This document shows, one piece after another, positions 1 through 5,148 of a stretch of 8,241 nucleotides of DNA (position 1 is the first letter of the stretch; each line of letters starts with the position of its first letter). A model generated the notes under the pieces. That model saw only the letters and a program-made list of their open reading frames with translations, did no database searches and was not told where the DNA came from. A program made the position numbers and the translations under genes. Origin of the DNA: an uncultured cyanobacterium (GTDB lineage: Bacteria > Cyanobacteriota > Cyanobacteriia > Cyanobacteriales > Chroococcidiopsidaceae); contig CAMIFA010000197.1 of NCBI GenBank assembly GCA_946221495.1, forward strand, positions 1 to 8,241, written 5' to 3'.

Positions 1-48
1 TTCCTTATGTCGGGGAACCCGCCAACAGAACTGGCTCAAGTTTGCGCT

Positions 49-118
49 TTTGAGTTTTGAATTCAAGAAGTTGAAGTCATTACTTTTTTAAACTCAACAT
101 TCAACACTTAAAACTCAT
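49..118. repeat. Degenerate heptanucleotide repeats, partly inverted, downstream of the lyase gene
   Basis: Positions 91-118 read as four 7-base units in a row (AACTCAA, CATTCAA, CACTTAA, AACTCAT). Positions 49-62 hold two units in the opposite orientation (TTTGAGT, TTTGAAT). The two groups can therefore partly pair across a spacer of about 28 bases. Short tandem heptamers of this kind are known from intergenic DNA of filamentous cyanobacteria. The block lies just past the stop codon of the minus-strand lyase, so it could end up in that transcript's 3' end, but no U-tract typical of an intrinsic terminator is visible. I see no gene in 1-152. Confidence 0.55.
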
Positions 119-152
119 CACTAGAGCGAAGCAACTATTCCCTAGCCTTTAG

Positions 153-698
153 TCACTCCGAAATTCTCTTTTCCAAGTATTGCCCGATCATCTGCTGTTC
201 GCCAGCGCGGGAGATGATTGTTTGCCGTGTGCGATAGTTATGACCAACAAGTTTTAATTCTTCTTCAAATACAGAACCGTTGTACTCGGTTCTTAGACAC
301 ATCGTTTGCTCATTTGTAAAGTGATACTGGGCTGTGACTGGCTTAGGAGTAGCAAAACCGCGATCGCGGTACAAAGTCGTTCCCGCTACTCCAAATATTG
401 TTGAACCTTTAGATTGCTTGCGTCCCGACACTGAATCTGTACTTTCCCAAGCCACGTAGCTACCACAAGTCATGACATTTGCATCATTCAGTTGGTGTAA
501 ATGAGCCAGTTTTTGTAACTCCGGGCATCCCCGCTCTAAAAACCGCACGGTAATGAAGCTCACCATTTCCTTTGTTTCACCATCCGGCAGCGTGTAATAA
601 CGCCGTTCTGAGCGCCATGCACCCGCCGACGCTTGGAAGAATTGAGCAGCTTTTAAGGATTCGCTGTTTGTTTGGGCAACTTGTAGGCGTGGTTTCAC
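153..698 (-). CDS. cpcS: Phycobiliprotein lyase, CpcS/CpeS family
   Basis: This 181-residue protein belongs to the CpcS/CpeS family, lipocalin-like beta-barrel lyases that attach bilin chromophores to cysteines of phycobiliproteins (typically the Cys-84 type site), in the cytoplasm during phycobilisome assembly. Family signatures seen are the N-terminal FFQASAGAWRSERRYYTL block (residues 20-37), the Ser/Gly-rich strand around GRKQSKGSTIFG (92-103), and the C-terminal block from residue 156 (RTRQTIISRAGEQ, then IGQYLEKRI). The length fits the family. The start is GTG at 698, with GAGG ten bases upstream; no other start lies before the conserved block. Lyase subtypes (CpcS, CpcU, CpeS) differ in bilin and partner, and I cannot settle which this is, so the symbol is for the family. 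From memory, Anabaena also carries a family member near this ribosomal cluster. The gene is divergent from rplS, with no phycobiliprotein structural gene in view. Confidence 0.88.
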   Translation of the reverse strand: MKPRLQVAQTNSESLKAAQFFQASAGAWRSERRYYTLPDGETKEMVSFITVRFLERGCPELQKLAHLHQLNDANVMTCGSYVAWESTDSVSGRKQSKGSTIFGVAGTTLYRDRGFATPKPVTAQYHFTNEQTMCLRTEYNGSVFEEELKLVGHNYRTRQTIISRAGEQQMIGQYLEKRISE

Positions 699-788
699 TG
701 GTAGCGAGCCTCGTGCGAAGGGTAGTTAGTAAATCTACAATTTTGAACCTGAAATAATCGCCTATAAAGCAAGCAATTGTTAATATTC

Positions 789-815
789 TTAATATATAGC
801 TCTATGTTAAGTCAA
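789..815 (-). promoter_or_regulatory. Weak candidate promoter for the lyase gene
   Basis: On the minus strand a TTGACT hexamer (810-815) is followed 15 bases later by TATTAA (789-794), in the AT-rich divergent spacer between the lyase and rplS. The -35 match is good (5 of 6), but the spacing is short and the -10 match only 4 of 6. The leader would be about 85 bases. This is pattern matching only; I found no convincing matching promoter for rplS in the same spacer. Confidence 0.22.
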
Positions 816-956
816 GGATTTAAGTTTTAGCATCTAATTATTGGCATAGGTCTTTTGGGCGATCAAATTATGGTAGTAAATGCATTATTTAGCTTTTTTC
901 TAGACTTTAAGGCAATTATCAAGCTACTATGAGTGATTGTGAGTTTTTTAAAAGCT

Positions 957-1319
957 ATGAGTGCTCAAGAAATAATCCGCGCAATTGAGGCGGAGCAAAT
1001 AAAATCAAATCTGCCCAACATATATGTGGGGGATACTGTCAAAGTTGGAGTAATTATTCAAGAAGGTGGTAAAGAGAGAACCCAGCCTTATGAAGGCGTA
1101 GTGATCGCTAGGCGCAATGGTGGGATTAATGAAACAATTACAGTGCGGCGCATATTTCAAGGAATTGGCGTAGAGCGCGTGTTTCTGCTGCATTCCCCTC
1201 GAATTGAGAGCATTAAAATCATCCGGCGCGGTAAAGTGCGACGTGCTAAACTTTATTACTTACGCGATCGCGTTGGTAAAGCTACCCGCGTTAAACAGCG
1301 TTTTGACCGCGCTTTGTAA
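957..1319 (+). CDS. rplS: 50S ribosomal protein L19
   Basis: L19 sits at the 30S-50S interface of the ribosome and helps form intersubunit bridges. The 120-residue product starts MSAQEIIRAIEAEQ and carries the family's core (VGDTVKVGVIIQEG, then YEGVVIARRNGG and ETITVRRI), ending in the basic GKVRRAKLYYLRDR segment; the length is as expected for cyanobacterial L19. I chose ATG 957 because the family begins with this (M)xAQEII pattern. In-frame GTG codons at 933 and 939 would add 6-8 residues with no family counterpart. No strong Shine-Dalgarno sequence precedes any of these starts. It is the first plus-strand gene, followed by tRNA-Trp and the secE-nusG-rpl cluster. A HIP1 site lies at 1264-1271. 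Confidence 0.95.
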   Translation: MSAQEIIRAIEAEQIKSNLPNIYVGDTVKVGVIIQEGGKERTQPYEGVVIARRNGGINETITVRRIFQGIGVERVFLLHSPRIESIKIIRRGKVRRAKLYYLRDRVGKATRVKQRFDRAL

Positions 1320-1350
1320 AGAGCGCTGATAATTGCCTAGTATCCTCAAA

Positions 1351-1392
1351 GTTGAGCCTAAATTGCGTTAATATAAGATTTGGTAGCTCAAC
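1351..1392 (+). other. Long hairpin between rplS and tRNA-Trp
   Basis: The arms 1351-1363 and 1378-1392 can form 13 base pairs: 7 uninterrupted (GTTGAGC with GCTCAAC), then a 2-base bulge on the 3' arm, then 6 more including one G-U. The loop is 14 bases. No run of T follows, so it is not a typical intrinsic terminator. It ends 16 bases before the tRNA, so it may mark the rplS transcript end, be a processing signal, or protect the rplS 3' end. The role is inferred; the pairing is directly visible. Confidence 0.5.
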
Positions 1393-1408
1393 AGCTAAAA
1401 TAACTTGT

Positions 1409-1481
1409 GCGCTCTTAGTTCAGTTGGTAGAACGCAGGTCTCCAAAACCTGATGTCGGGGGTTCAAGTCCTCCAGGGCGCG
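1409..1481 (+). tRNA. trnW: tRNA-Trp (anticodon CCA)
   Basis: A complete 73-base cloverleaf that reads UGG codons. The acceptor stem is GCGCTCT (1409-1415) with AGGGCGC (1474-1480), including one G-U pair. The D stem is GTTC/GAAC (1418-1421 with 1430-1433). The anticodon stem is CAGGT/ACCTG (1435-1439 with 1447-1451), around loop CTCCAAA with anticodon CCA at 1442-1444. The T stem is 1457-1461 with 1469-1473, around TTCAAGT. The discriminator base is G1481, as expected for bacterial tRNA-Trp. The 3' CCA is not encoded and must be added. A possible -10 box, TAAAAT, lies at 1396-1401, but no good -35 partner is seen. A tRNA-Trp gene just ahead of secE is a common bacterial arrangement. Confidence 0.98.
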
Positions 1482-1514
1482 CTCGAAAGTAAGTTAGCGG
1501 TGTTTTAGCTTCCT

Positions 1515-1594
1515 AAAGTCTAAAAGCCTAAGCTTCTACCCAAAAGCACTCAAAGCGCTTACTTAACAGCGCCAAGACATTAGACTTTTGGGTA
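1515..1594 (+). promoter_or_regulatory. Mutually exclusive helices between tRNA-Trp and secE
   Basis: Two alternative pairings share the same 3' strand. TACCCAAAAG (1537-1546) is a perfect 10-base reverse complement of CTTTTGGGTA (1585-1594); this helix encloses a smaller one, GCGCT (1555-1559) with AGCGC (1568-1572). Alternatively, AAAGTCTAA (1515-1523) is a perfect 9-base complement of TTAGACTTT (1580-1588). Bases 1585-1588 cannot pair in both, so the RNA could switch. The segment lies 34 bases after the tRNA and about 100 bases before the secE start. No U-tract follows, so a role in RNA processing or stability is as likely as attenuation. The function is inferred. Confidence 0.4.
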
Positions 1595-1695
1595 AAATTA
1601 TTTAGTGACCAAGTACATCCAGTGCAACTTAGGCTGTAGTTGCAAAAAAGGATAGCTAGCTGGAAATAGCTGCAAGTGTGATTAGGAGAGCGATC

Positions 1696-1914
1696 GTGAA
1701 TAAGAAAAACGAAGCCGAAATCCAACAACCAGCTGGATTTAACATTGCTAACTTCTTTCGGGGAACCAAAGAAGAGTTTGATAAAGTTGTCTGGCCAAGT
1801 CGGCAGCAGCTAGTCAGCGAATCTTTAGCAGTTCTATCAATGGTGGTGCTTTCGGCAACATTTATTTATCTGCTGGATGGCTTCTTTACTTGGGCAGCAA
1901 AAAAGGTGTTTTAA
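1696..1914 (+). CDS. secE: Preprotein translocase subunit SecE
   Basis: SecE is the small essential subunit that clamps SecY in the SecYEG channel (plasma and thylakoid membranes in cyanobacteria). The 72-residue product is the short one-helix form. The conserved amphipathic segment, FRGTKEEFDKVVWPSRQQ at about residues 21-38, is followed by a single hydrophobic helix at about 43-63 and the tail TWAAKKVF. The start is GTG 1696, chosen because AGGAG at 1684-1688 stands 7 bases upstream. An in-frame GTG at 1678 would add six residues and place that ribosome site inside the gene. The stop overlaps the nusG start by one base (TAATG), so the two genes are probably translationally coupled. Confidence 0.95.
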   Translation: MNKKNEAEIQQPAGFNIANFFRGTKEEFDKVVWPSRQQLVSESLAVLSMVVLSATFIYLLDGFFTWAAKKVF

Positions 1915-2546
1915 TGACTTTTGCAACTGACGAACCTCAAAATTCACCTCAAGTAGGAGAAACGGCAGCAGGCAATTCCTCTCAAACTGCTCGGTGGTAT
2001 GCCGTACAAGTTGCCTCTGGCTGTGAAAAGCGCGTGAAAACAGATTTAGAACGACGCGCTATAACATTTGATGTTGGTGAGCGCATTTTTCAGGTGGAAA
2101 TTCCCCAAACACCAGCAGTGAAAATTCGCAAAGATGGCAGCAGACAGCACTCCGAGGAAAAGGTTTTTCCTGGCTATGTGCTAGTGAAAATGGTAATGGA
2201 TGATGATACATGGCAAGTAGTGAAAAATACCTCTCATGTAATTAATTTTGTGGGAGCAGAACAAAGAAAAGGCACAGGCAGGGGTCGCGGTCATGTTAAG
2301 CCGTTACCTTTAGGTGCATCAGAAGTCGAACGTATCTTTAAACAAACTACTGAACAAGAGCCAGTAATCAAAATTGATATGGCTGCTGGCGATAAAATTG
2401 TCGTGCTTTCCGGTCCATTTAAAGACTTTGAAGGCGAAGTAGTTGAAGTTAGTCCAGAGCGGAGCAAGCTTAAGGCATTACTCTCAATTTTTGGGCGCGA
2501 TACACCAGTAGAATTGGAATTTAATCAAGTTCAGAAACAGAGCTAA
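1914..2546 (+). CDS. nusG: Transcription termination/antitermination factor NusG
   Basis: NusG binds elongating RNA polymerase and, through its KOW domain, links it to other factors or to the ribosome. The 210-residue product has a polar N-terminal extension (about residues 1-26). Next comes the NGN domain, starting ARWYAVQVASGCEKRV and holding EEKVFPGYVLVKM (81-93) and a GRGRG stretch (122-126). The C-terminal KOW domain (about 156-205) holds the typical AGDKIVVLSGPFKDFEGEV. ATG 1914 overlaps the secE stop by one base and has AAGGTG five bases upstream, inside secE. An in-frame TTG at 1890 was set aside for lack of a ribosome site and homology. rplK follows after 9 bases. Confidence 0.97.
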   Translation: MTFATDEPQNSPQVGETAAGNSSQTARWYAVQVASGCEKRVKTDLERRAITFDVGERIFQVEIPQTPAVKIRKDGSRQHSEEKVFPGYVLVKMVMDDDTWQVVKNTSHVINFVGAEQRKGTGRGRGHVKPLPLGASEVERIFKQTTEQEPVIKIDMAAGDKIVVLSGPFKDFEGEVVEVSPERSKLKALLSIFGRDTPVELEFNQVQKQS

Positions 2547-2555
2547 GACAAAGAA

Positions 2556-2981
2556 ATGGCAAAAAAAGTAGTTGCAGTTATTAAGCTTGCCTTGAATGCT
2601 GGCAAAGCAAATCCAGCGCCACCAGTGGGACCTGCATTAGGTCAACACGGCGTTAATATTATGATGTTCTGTAAAGAATATAACGCCAGAACAGAAGGTC
2701 AAGCTGGAACAGTAATTCCAGTAGAAATTTCAGTTTTTGAAGACCGGAGTTTCACATTCGTTCTCAAAACTCCACCCGCATCAGTATTAATCCGCAAAGC
2801 AGCTGGGGTAGATAAAGGCTCCAACGAGCCGAACAAAAAGCGAGTTGGCACGATTACAAAAGCGCAATTACAAGAAATCGCGCAAACGAAATTGCCGGAT
2901 CTCAATGCTAATGATGTGGAAGCAGCAATGAAGATTGTTGCTGGCACAGCAAAGAACATGGGTGTGGCGATCGCAGATTAA
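2556..2981 (+). CDS. rplK: 50S ribosomal protein L11
   Basis: L11 binds the GTPase-associated centre of 23S rRNA at the base of the L7/L12 stalk, where elongation factors act and thiostrepton binds. The 141-residue length matches the family exactly. The N-terminal domain has the proline-rich ANPAPPVGPALGQHG loop (from residue 18), with Pro22, Pro23 and Pro26, positions implicated in thiostrepton response. The C-terminal RNA-binding domain (about 72-141) has KTPPASVLIRKAAG and the GTITKAQLQEIAQTK segment. The start ATG 2556 is only 9 bases from the nusG stop and has a purine-rich but weak ribosome site, suggesting coupled translation. The 3' end carries HIP1 at 2967-2974. Confidence 0.98.
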   Translation: MAKKVVAVIKLALNAGKANPAPPVGPALGQHGVNIMMFCKEYNARTEGQAGTVIPVEISVFEDRSFTFVLKTPPASVLIRKAAGVDKGSNEPNKKRVGTITKAQLQEIAQTKLPDLNANDVEAAMKIVAGTAKNMGVAIAD

Positions 2982-3036
2982 AATAATTGGGTATTAGGTA
3001 TTACTCTAATTAACTCATTACTTAAAAATATTTGAA

Positions 3037-3070
3037 GGGGGAGAAGTATATGAACTTCGTGATTGACCCC
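3037..3070 (+). promoter_or_regulatory. rplA: Stem-internal loop-stem at the rplA start, candidate L1 feedback site
   Basis: GGGG (3037-3040) pairs with CCCC (3067-3070), and GAAGT (3043-3047) with ACTTC (3054-3058). Two unpaired bases (GA) on one side face eight (GTGATTGA) on the other, making an asymmetric internal loop. The hairpin loop contains an in-frame ATG at 3050, and the 5' stem contains its G-rich ribosome site. L1 is known to bind short helices joined by an asymmetric loop, both in 23S rRNA and in the mRNA of its own operon in several prokaryotes. Assigning this site to L1 is inference from shape and position; I have not matched a consensus. Confidence 0.35.
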
Positions 3071-3079
3071 AGGAGAAAA

Positions 3080-3796
3080 ATGGCAAAAAAAGTATCGCGA
3101 CGATTACAAGAATTACAGCAGAAAGTCGAAGACAGAGCTTACGAACCTTTAGAAGGTCTGGGCTTGTTAAAAGAAACAGCTACTGCTAAGTTTCCAGAAG
3201 CAGCTGAAGCGCATATTCGCTTGGGTATTGATCCTAAGTACACAGACCAACAGCTACGAACAACAGTAGCTTTGCCCAAAGGTACTGGTCAGGCTGTGCG
3301 AGTAGCAGTAATTACTAGAGGTGAGAAGGTAGCAGAAGCAACTAATGCTGGCGCTGACTTAGTAGGTTCAGAAGAACTAATCGACGAAATCCAAAAAGGA
3401 ATGATGGACTTCGATTTGTTGATTGCTACACCGGATGTGATGCCGCAAGTAGCAAAGCTGGGTAGATTACTAGGACCGCGTGGTTTGATGCCATCACCCA
3501 AGGGCGGTACAGTGACAACTGATGTCAGCCAAGCGATCGCGGAATTCAAAGCTGGTAAATTAGAATTCCGCGCTGATCGTACAGGCATTGTTCATGTTAT
3601 GTTTGGCAAGGTATCCTTCTCGCCCCAAGATTTACTAGTAAATCTCAAGGCTTTGCAAGAAACAATTGAGCGCAATCGTCCTTCTGGAGCTAAAGGTCGC
3701 TACTGGCGGACTATGTATGTATCTGCCACAATGGGACCATCAATTCAAATTGATATTAATGCCCTGCGTGATCTGAAACTTACAGATGCTGCATAA
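3080..3796 (+). CDS. rplA: 50S ribosomal protein L1
   Basis: L1 forms the mobile stalk at the E site that helps move deacylated tRNA out of the ribosome, and in many bacteria it represses its own operon. The 238-residue product has both alpha/beta domains and the signature around IATPDVMPQVAKLGRLLGPRG (residues 115-135), followed by GLMPSPKGGTV. The C-terminal GAKGRYWRTMYVSATMGPS is typical. I chose ATG 3080 because family members begin MxKKVSRRLQEL; AGGAG at 3071-3075 lies four bases upstream. An in-frame ATG at 3050, with its own G-rich ribosome site, would add ten residues (MNFVIDPRRK), and TTG 3032 sixteen. A HIP1 site lies at 3533-3540. The gene is followed by a 255-base leader before rplJ. 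Confidence 0.96.
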   Translation: MAKKVSRRLQELQQKVEDRAYEPLEGLGLLKETATAKFPEAAEAHIRLGIDPKYTDQQLRTTVALPKGTGQAVRVAVITRGEKVAEATNAGADLVGSEELIDEIQKGMMDFDLLIATPDVMPQVAKLGRLLGPRGLMPSPKGGTVTTDVSQAIAEFKAGKLEFRADRTGIVHVMFGKVSFSPQDLLVNLKALQETIERNRPSGAKGRYWRTMYVSATMGPSIQIDINALRDLKLTDAA

Positions 3797-3855
3797 GATA
3801 AGAGGCAAGAGGATAACAAAATTACTCACCTAAGTCCACAAAACTGAATAGATAA

Positions 3856-3994
3856 AGCCAGAGACAGCAGGAGTGAAACTCACTTAATATCCTGCCGAGG
3901 TTTGTATTACCTAATACCTATGCCGTCAGTGTTAACTGAAGTGGCACGGTAAAGGGAATATGAATATTCAACCCTGGCTCTAAAAGCTGGGGTT
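3856..3994 (+). promoter_or_regulatory. Ribosomal protein L10 leader (autoregulatory mRNA element)
   Basis: In this RNA element the L10-L12 complex binds its own leader and switches off rplJ-rplL expression. Helix GCAGGA/TCCTGC (3867-3872 with 3890-3895) carries an inner hairpin GTGA/TCAC (3873-3876 with 3880-3883) and the unpaired bulge TTAATA on the 3' side. The following string TCCTGCCGAGGT is what I recall as a conserved L10-leader core. Next come hairpin GTATT/AATAC (3906-3910 with 3913-3917 region) and TCAGT/ACTGA (3926-3930 with 3935-3939), closed by CCG/CGG. AGCCAG (3856-3861) can pair with CTGGCT (3974-3979), enclosing the whole domain. That helix uses the 5' arm of the downstream terminator, so it fits an antiterminator. 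The family match is from memory, not a model search. Confidence 0.8.
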
Positions 3995-4002
3995 TTTGCT
4001 TT
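3970..4002 (+). terminator. Attenuator hairpin in the rplJ leader
   Basis: Bases 3970-3979 and 3985-3994 pair over ten positions (two G-U), with a five-base loop (CTAAA) and the T-rich tail TTTGCTTT. This is a good intrinsic-terminator shape, placed 50 bases before the rplJ start and downstream of the L10-binding domain. Because its 5' arm can pair with 3856-3861 instead, it is probably conditional: read-through when L10 is scarce, termination when L10-L12 is bound. An extra small hairpin, GAATA/TATTC (3956-3960 with 3965-3969), abuts the stem and may tune the choice. Confidence 0.75.
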
Positions 4003-4034
4003 GTCTAAGGGCAGATGATTTAATTTTTGCTGTT

Positions 4035-4044
4035 AAGGAGGTGA
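4035..4044 (+). promoter_or_regulatory. Near-perfect ribosome binding site of rplJ
   Basis: AAGGAGGTGA is a ten-base match to the 16S rRNA anti-Shine-Dalgarno end, seven bases before ATG 4052. It is by far the strongest ribosome site in the window and lies after the attenuator, consistent with control by transcription termination rather than weak initiation. Confidence 0.9.
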
Positions 4045-4051
4045 CATAAGA

Positions 4052-4600
4052 ATGAGTAGAACGCTAGAAGACAAACAAGCAATGGTTGCTGAACTCAAAG
4101 AAGATTTGAGTGAATCTCAGTTAGCGATTGTAATTGACTACCAAGGGCTAACAGTTGCTGAAGTTACAGATTTGCGCCGTCGGCTACGTCCGAGTGGCAC
4201 TGTTTGTAAAGTTGCTAAGAATACGTTGATGGGAATTGCCATTGACGGTCAGGATAACTGGCAGCCAATGACTGAACTACTCAAAGGTTCTTCCGCCTTT
4301 TTGTTAGTCAAAGACGATTTCTCAGGTGCAATCAAGGCATACCAAGACTTCCAGAAAGCTAGTAAGAAGACAGAACTTCGCGGCGGCGTTATGGAAGGTC
4401 GGCTGCTCAAAGAAGCAGACGTTAAAGCACTTGGAGATTTGCCATCCAAGGAACAGCTAATGGCACAAATTGCCGGAGCGCTCAATGCCTTGGCAACCAA
4501 AATTGCTGTTGGTATCAACGAAGTACCTACTTCTCTGGGTCGCAGCATTAAGGCAGTGTCTGAGAAGGATCAAAGCAGCGCTGACGACGCTACTGCGTAA
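4052..4600 (+). CDS. rplJ: 50S ribosomal protein L10
   Basis: L10 anchors the L7/L12 dimers to 23S rRNA beside L11, forming the stalk that recruits translation factors. The 182-residue product shows the N-terminal RNA-binding domain, with family stretches KQAMVAELKEDLSESQLAIV, DYQGLTVAEVTDLRRRLR and CKVAKNTLMGIAI within residues 8-64. A middle domain holds GSSAFLLVKDD (79-89). The C-terminal helical region, from about residue 132 (LPSKEQLMAQIAGALNALAT onward), is where L12 dimers bind. The last residues are polar and acidic, as usual. ATG 4052 is fixed by an excellent ribosome site. The gene follows the L10 leader and precedes rplL by 84 bases, the conserved pairing that lets both stalk proteins be controlled together. 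Confidence 0.98.
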   Translation: MSRTLEDKQAMVAELKEDLSESQLAIVIDYQGLTVAEVTDLRRRLRPSGTVCKVAKNTLMGIAIDGQDNWQPMTELLKGSSAFLLVKDDFSGAIKAYQDFQKASKKTELRGGVMEGRLLKEADVKALGDLPSKEQLMAQIAGALNALATKIAVGINEVPTSLGRSIKAVSEKDQSSADDATA

Positions 4601-4638
4601 ATAGATAGTTCATTGTCTAGAGTGCAAATACTAGCTCT

Positions 4639-4666
4639 TGACTAATGACTAATGACCAATGACTAA
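4639..4666 (+). repeat. Heptanucleotide tandem repeat TGACTAA, four units
   Basis: Four consecutive 7-base units (TGACTAA, TGACTAA, TGACCAA, TGACTAA) fill the middle of the 84-base rplJ-rplL spacer, ending five bases before the rplL ribosome site AGGAG (4672-4676). Such short tandemly repeated sequences are known in filamentous cyanobacteria. The unit has no obvious hairpin potential and carries a TAA stop in some frames. The copy number may vary between strains, which would change the spacer length but no protein. Confidence 0.85.
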
Positions 4667-4684
4667 TCAACAGGAGTTAATTTC

Positions 4685-5080
4685 ATGTCTGCTACAACTG
4701 ACCAAATTTTAGATCAATTAAAATCCTTAACTTTGCTGGAAGCAGCTGAGTTAGTTAAGCAAATTGAAGAAGCCTTCGGCGTGAGTGCTGCTGCACCAGC
4801 TGGTGGAATGATGATGATGGCTCCTGGTGGAGGTGCTGCGGCTCCGGCTGAAGAAGTAGAAGAGCAAACTGAGTTTGACGTAATTTTGGAAGAAGTTCCA
4901 GCTGATAAGAAAATTGCTATTCTTAAAGTTGTGCGAACTTTGACTGGTCTAGGTTTAAAGGAAGCCAAAGACTTAGTAGAATCTACGCCAAAGCCAGTTA
5001 AAGAAGCTGTTGCTAAAGATGCGGCTGAAGATTCTAAGAAGCAGCTGGAAGAAGCTGGTGCCAAGGTAACTGTTAAGTAG
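4685..5080 (+). CDS. rplL: 50S ribosomal protein L7/L12
   Basis: L7/L12 is the multi-copy acidic stalk protein that recruits translational GTPases such as EF-Tu and EF-G. The 131-residue product has the N-terminal dimerisation domain (about 1-33), an Ala/Gly/Pro/Met-rich hinge (about 34-62) including four consecutive methionines, and the globular C-terminal domain (about 63-131). The factor-binding surface is in KIAILKVVRTLTGLGLKEAKDLVE, followed by PKPVKEAVAKDAAEDSKKQLEEAGAKV. The start ATG 4685 has AGGAG eight bases upstream. It is the last gene of the ribosomal block; only 66 bases separate it from the end of the convergent kinase gene. Confidence 0.98.
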   Translation: MSATTDQILDQLKSLTLLEAAELVKQIEEAFGVSAAAPAGGMMMMAPGGGAAAPAEEVEEQTEFDVILEEVPADKKIAILKVVRTLTGLGLKEAKDLVESTPKPVKEAVAKDAAEDSKKQLEEAGAKVTVK

Positions 5081-5113
5081 GAGTTATCAGCCAGGGGTCA
5101 GGAGGTAAATATT

Positions 5114-5148
5114 CTGTCTCCTGTCTCCTGTCTCCTGTCTTCTTTCTT
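5114..5148 (+). repeat. Heptanucleotide tandem repeat CTGTCTC in the convergent spacer
   Basis: Three perfect CTGTCTC units (5114-5134) are followed by CTGTCTT and a decayed CTTTCTT; the last two bases are within the kinase stop codon. The array lies between the ends of rplL and the kinase gene. CAGGAG at 5099-5104 can pair with CTCCTG at 5118-5123, so it may form a hairpin in either transcript and help separate the two convergent units, though no real U-tract follows. Confidence 0.85.

Noticed and set aside
1..92. Possible end of a protein gene entering from the left
   Set aside because: Two plus-strand frames stay open for 60-90 bases, but the DNA grades into heptamer repeats and neither short peptide is recognisable.
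572..757. Open frame on the plus strand overlapping the lyase gene
   Set aside because: It lies antisense to the conserved lyase N-terminus, has no ribosome site, and its product has no family features.
1005..1193. Minus-strand open frame inside rplS
   Set aside because: It is a shadow of a clearly conserved gene in another frame.
1593..1598. TAAAAT as a -10 box for secE
   Set aside because: No acceptable -35 hexamer lies 15-19 bases upstream, and the bases belong to the end of the leader hairpin.
1528..1728. Minus-strand open frame across the secE leader
   Set aside because: It runs antisense through the leader and the start of secE; no ribosome site or recognisable product.
2699..2959. 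Minus-strand open frame inside rplK
   Set aside because: It is an antisense shadow of a conserved ribosomal gene.
3289..3588. Minus-strand open frame inside rplA
   Set aside because: It is a shadow produced by codon bias in rplA; no independent signals.
4249..4548. Minus-strand open frame inside rplJ
   Set aside because: It is an antisense shadow of a conserved gene.
4714..5064. Minus-strand open frame almost as long as rplL
   Set aside because: Its Ala/Ser/Pro-rich product mirrors the Ala/Gly/Glu-rich rplL sequence; the plus-strand L7/L12 is unmistakable.
5114..5148. CRISPR-like array
   Set aside because: Units are only seven bases and directly adjacent, with no spacers; this is a short tandem repeat.
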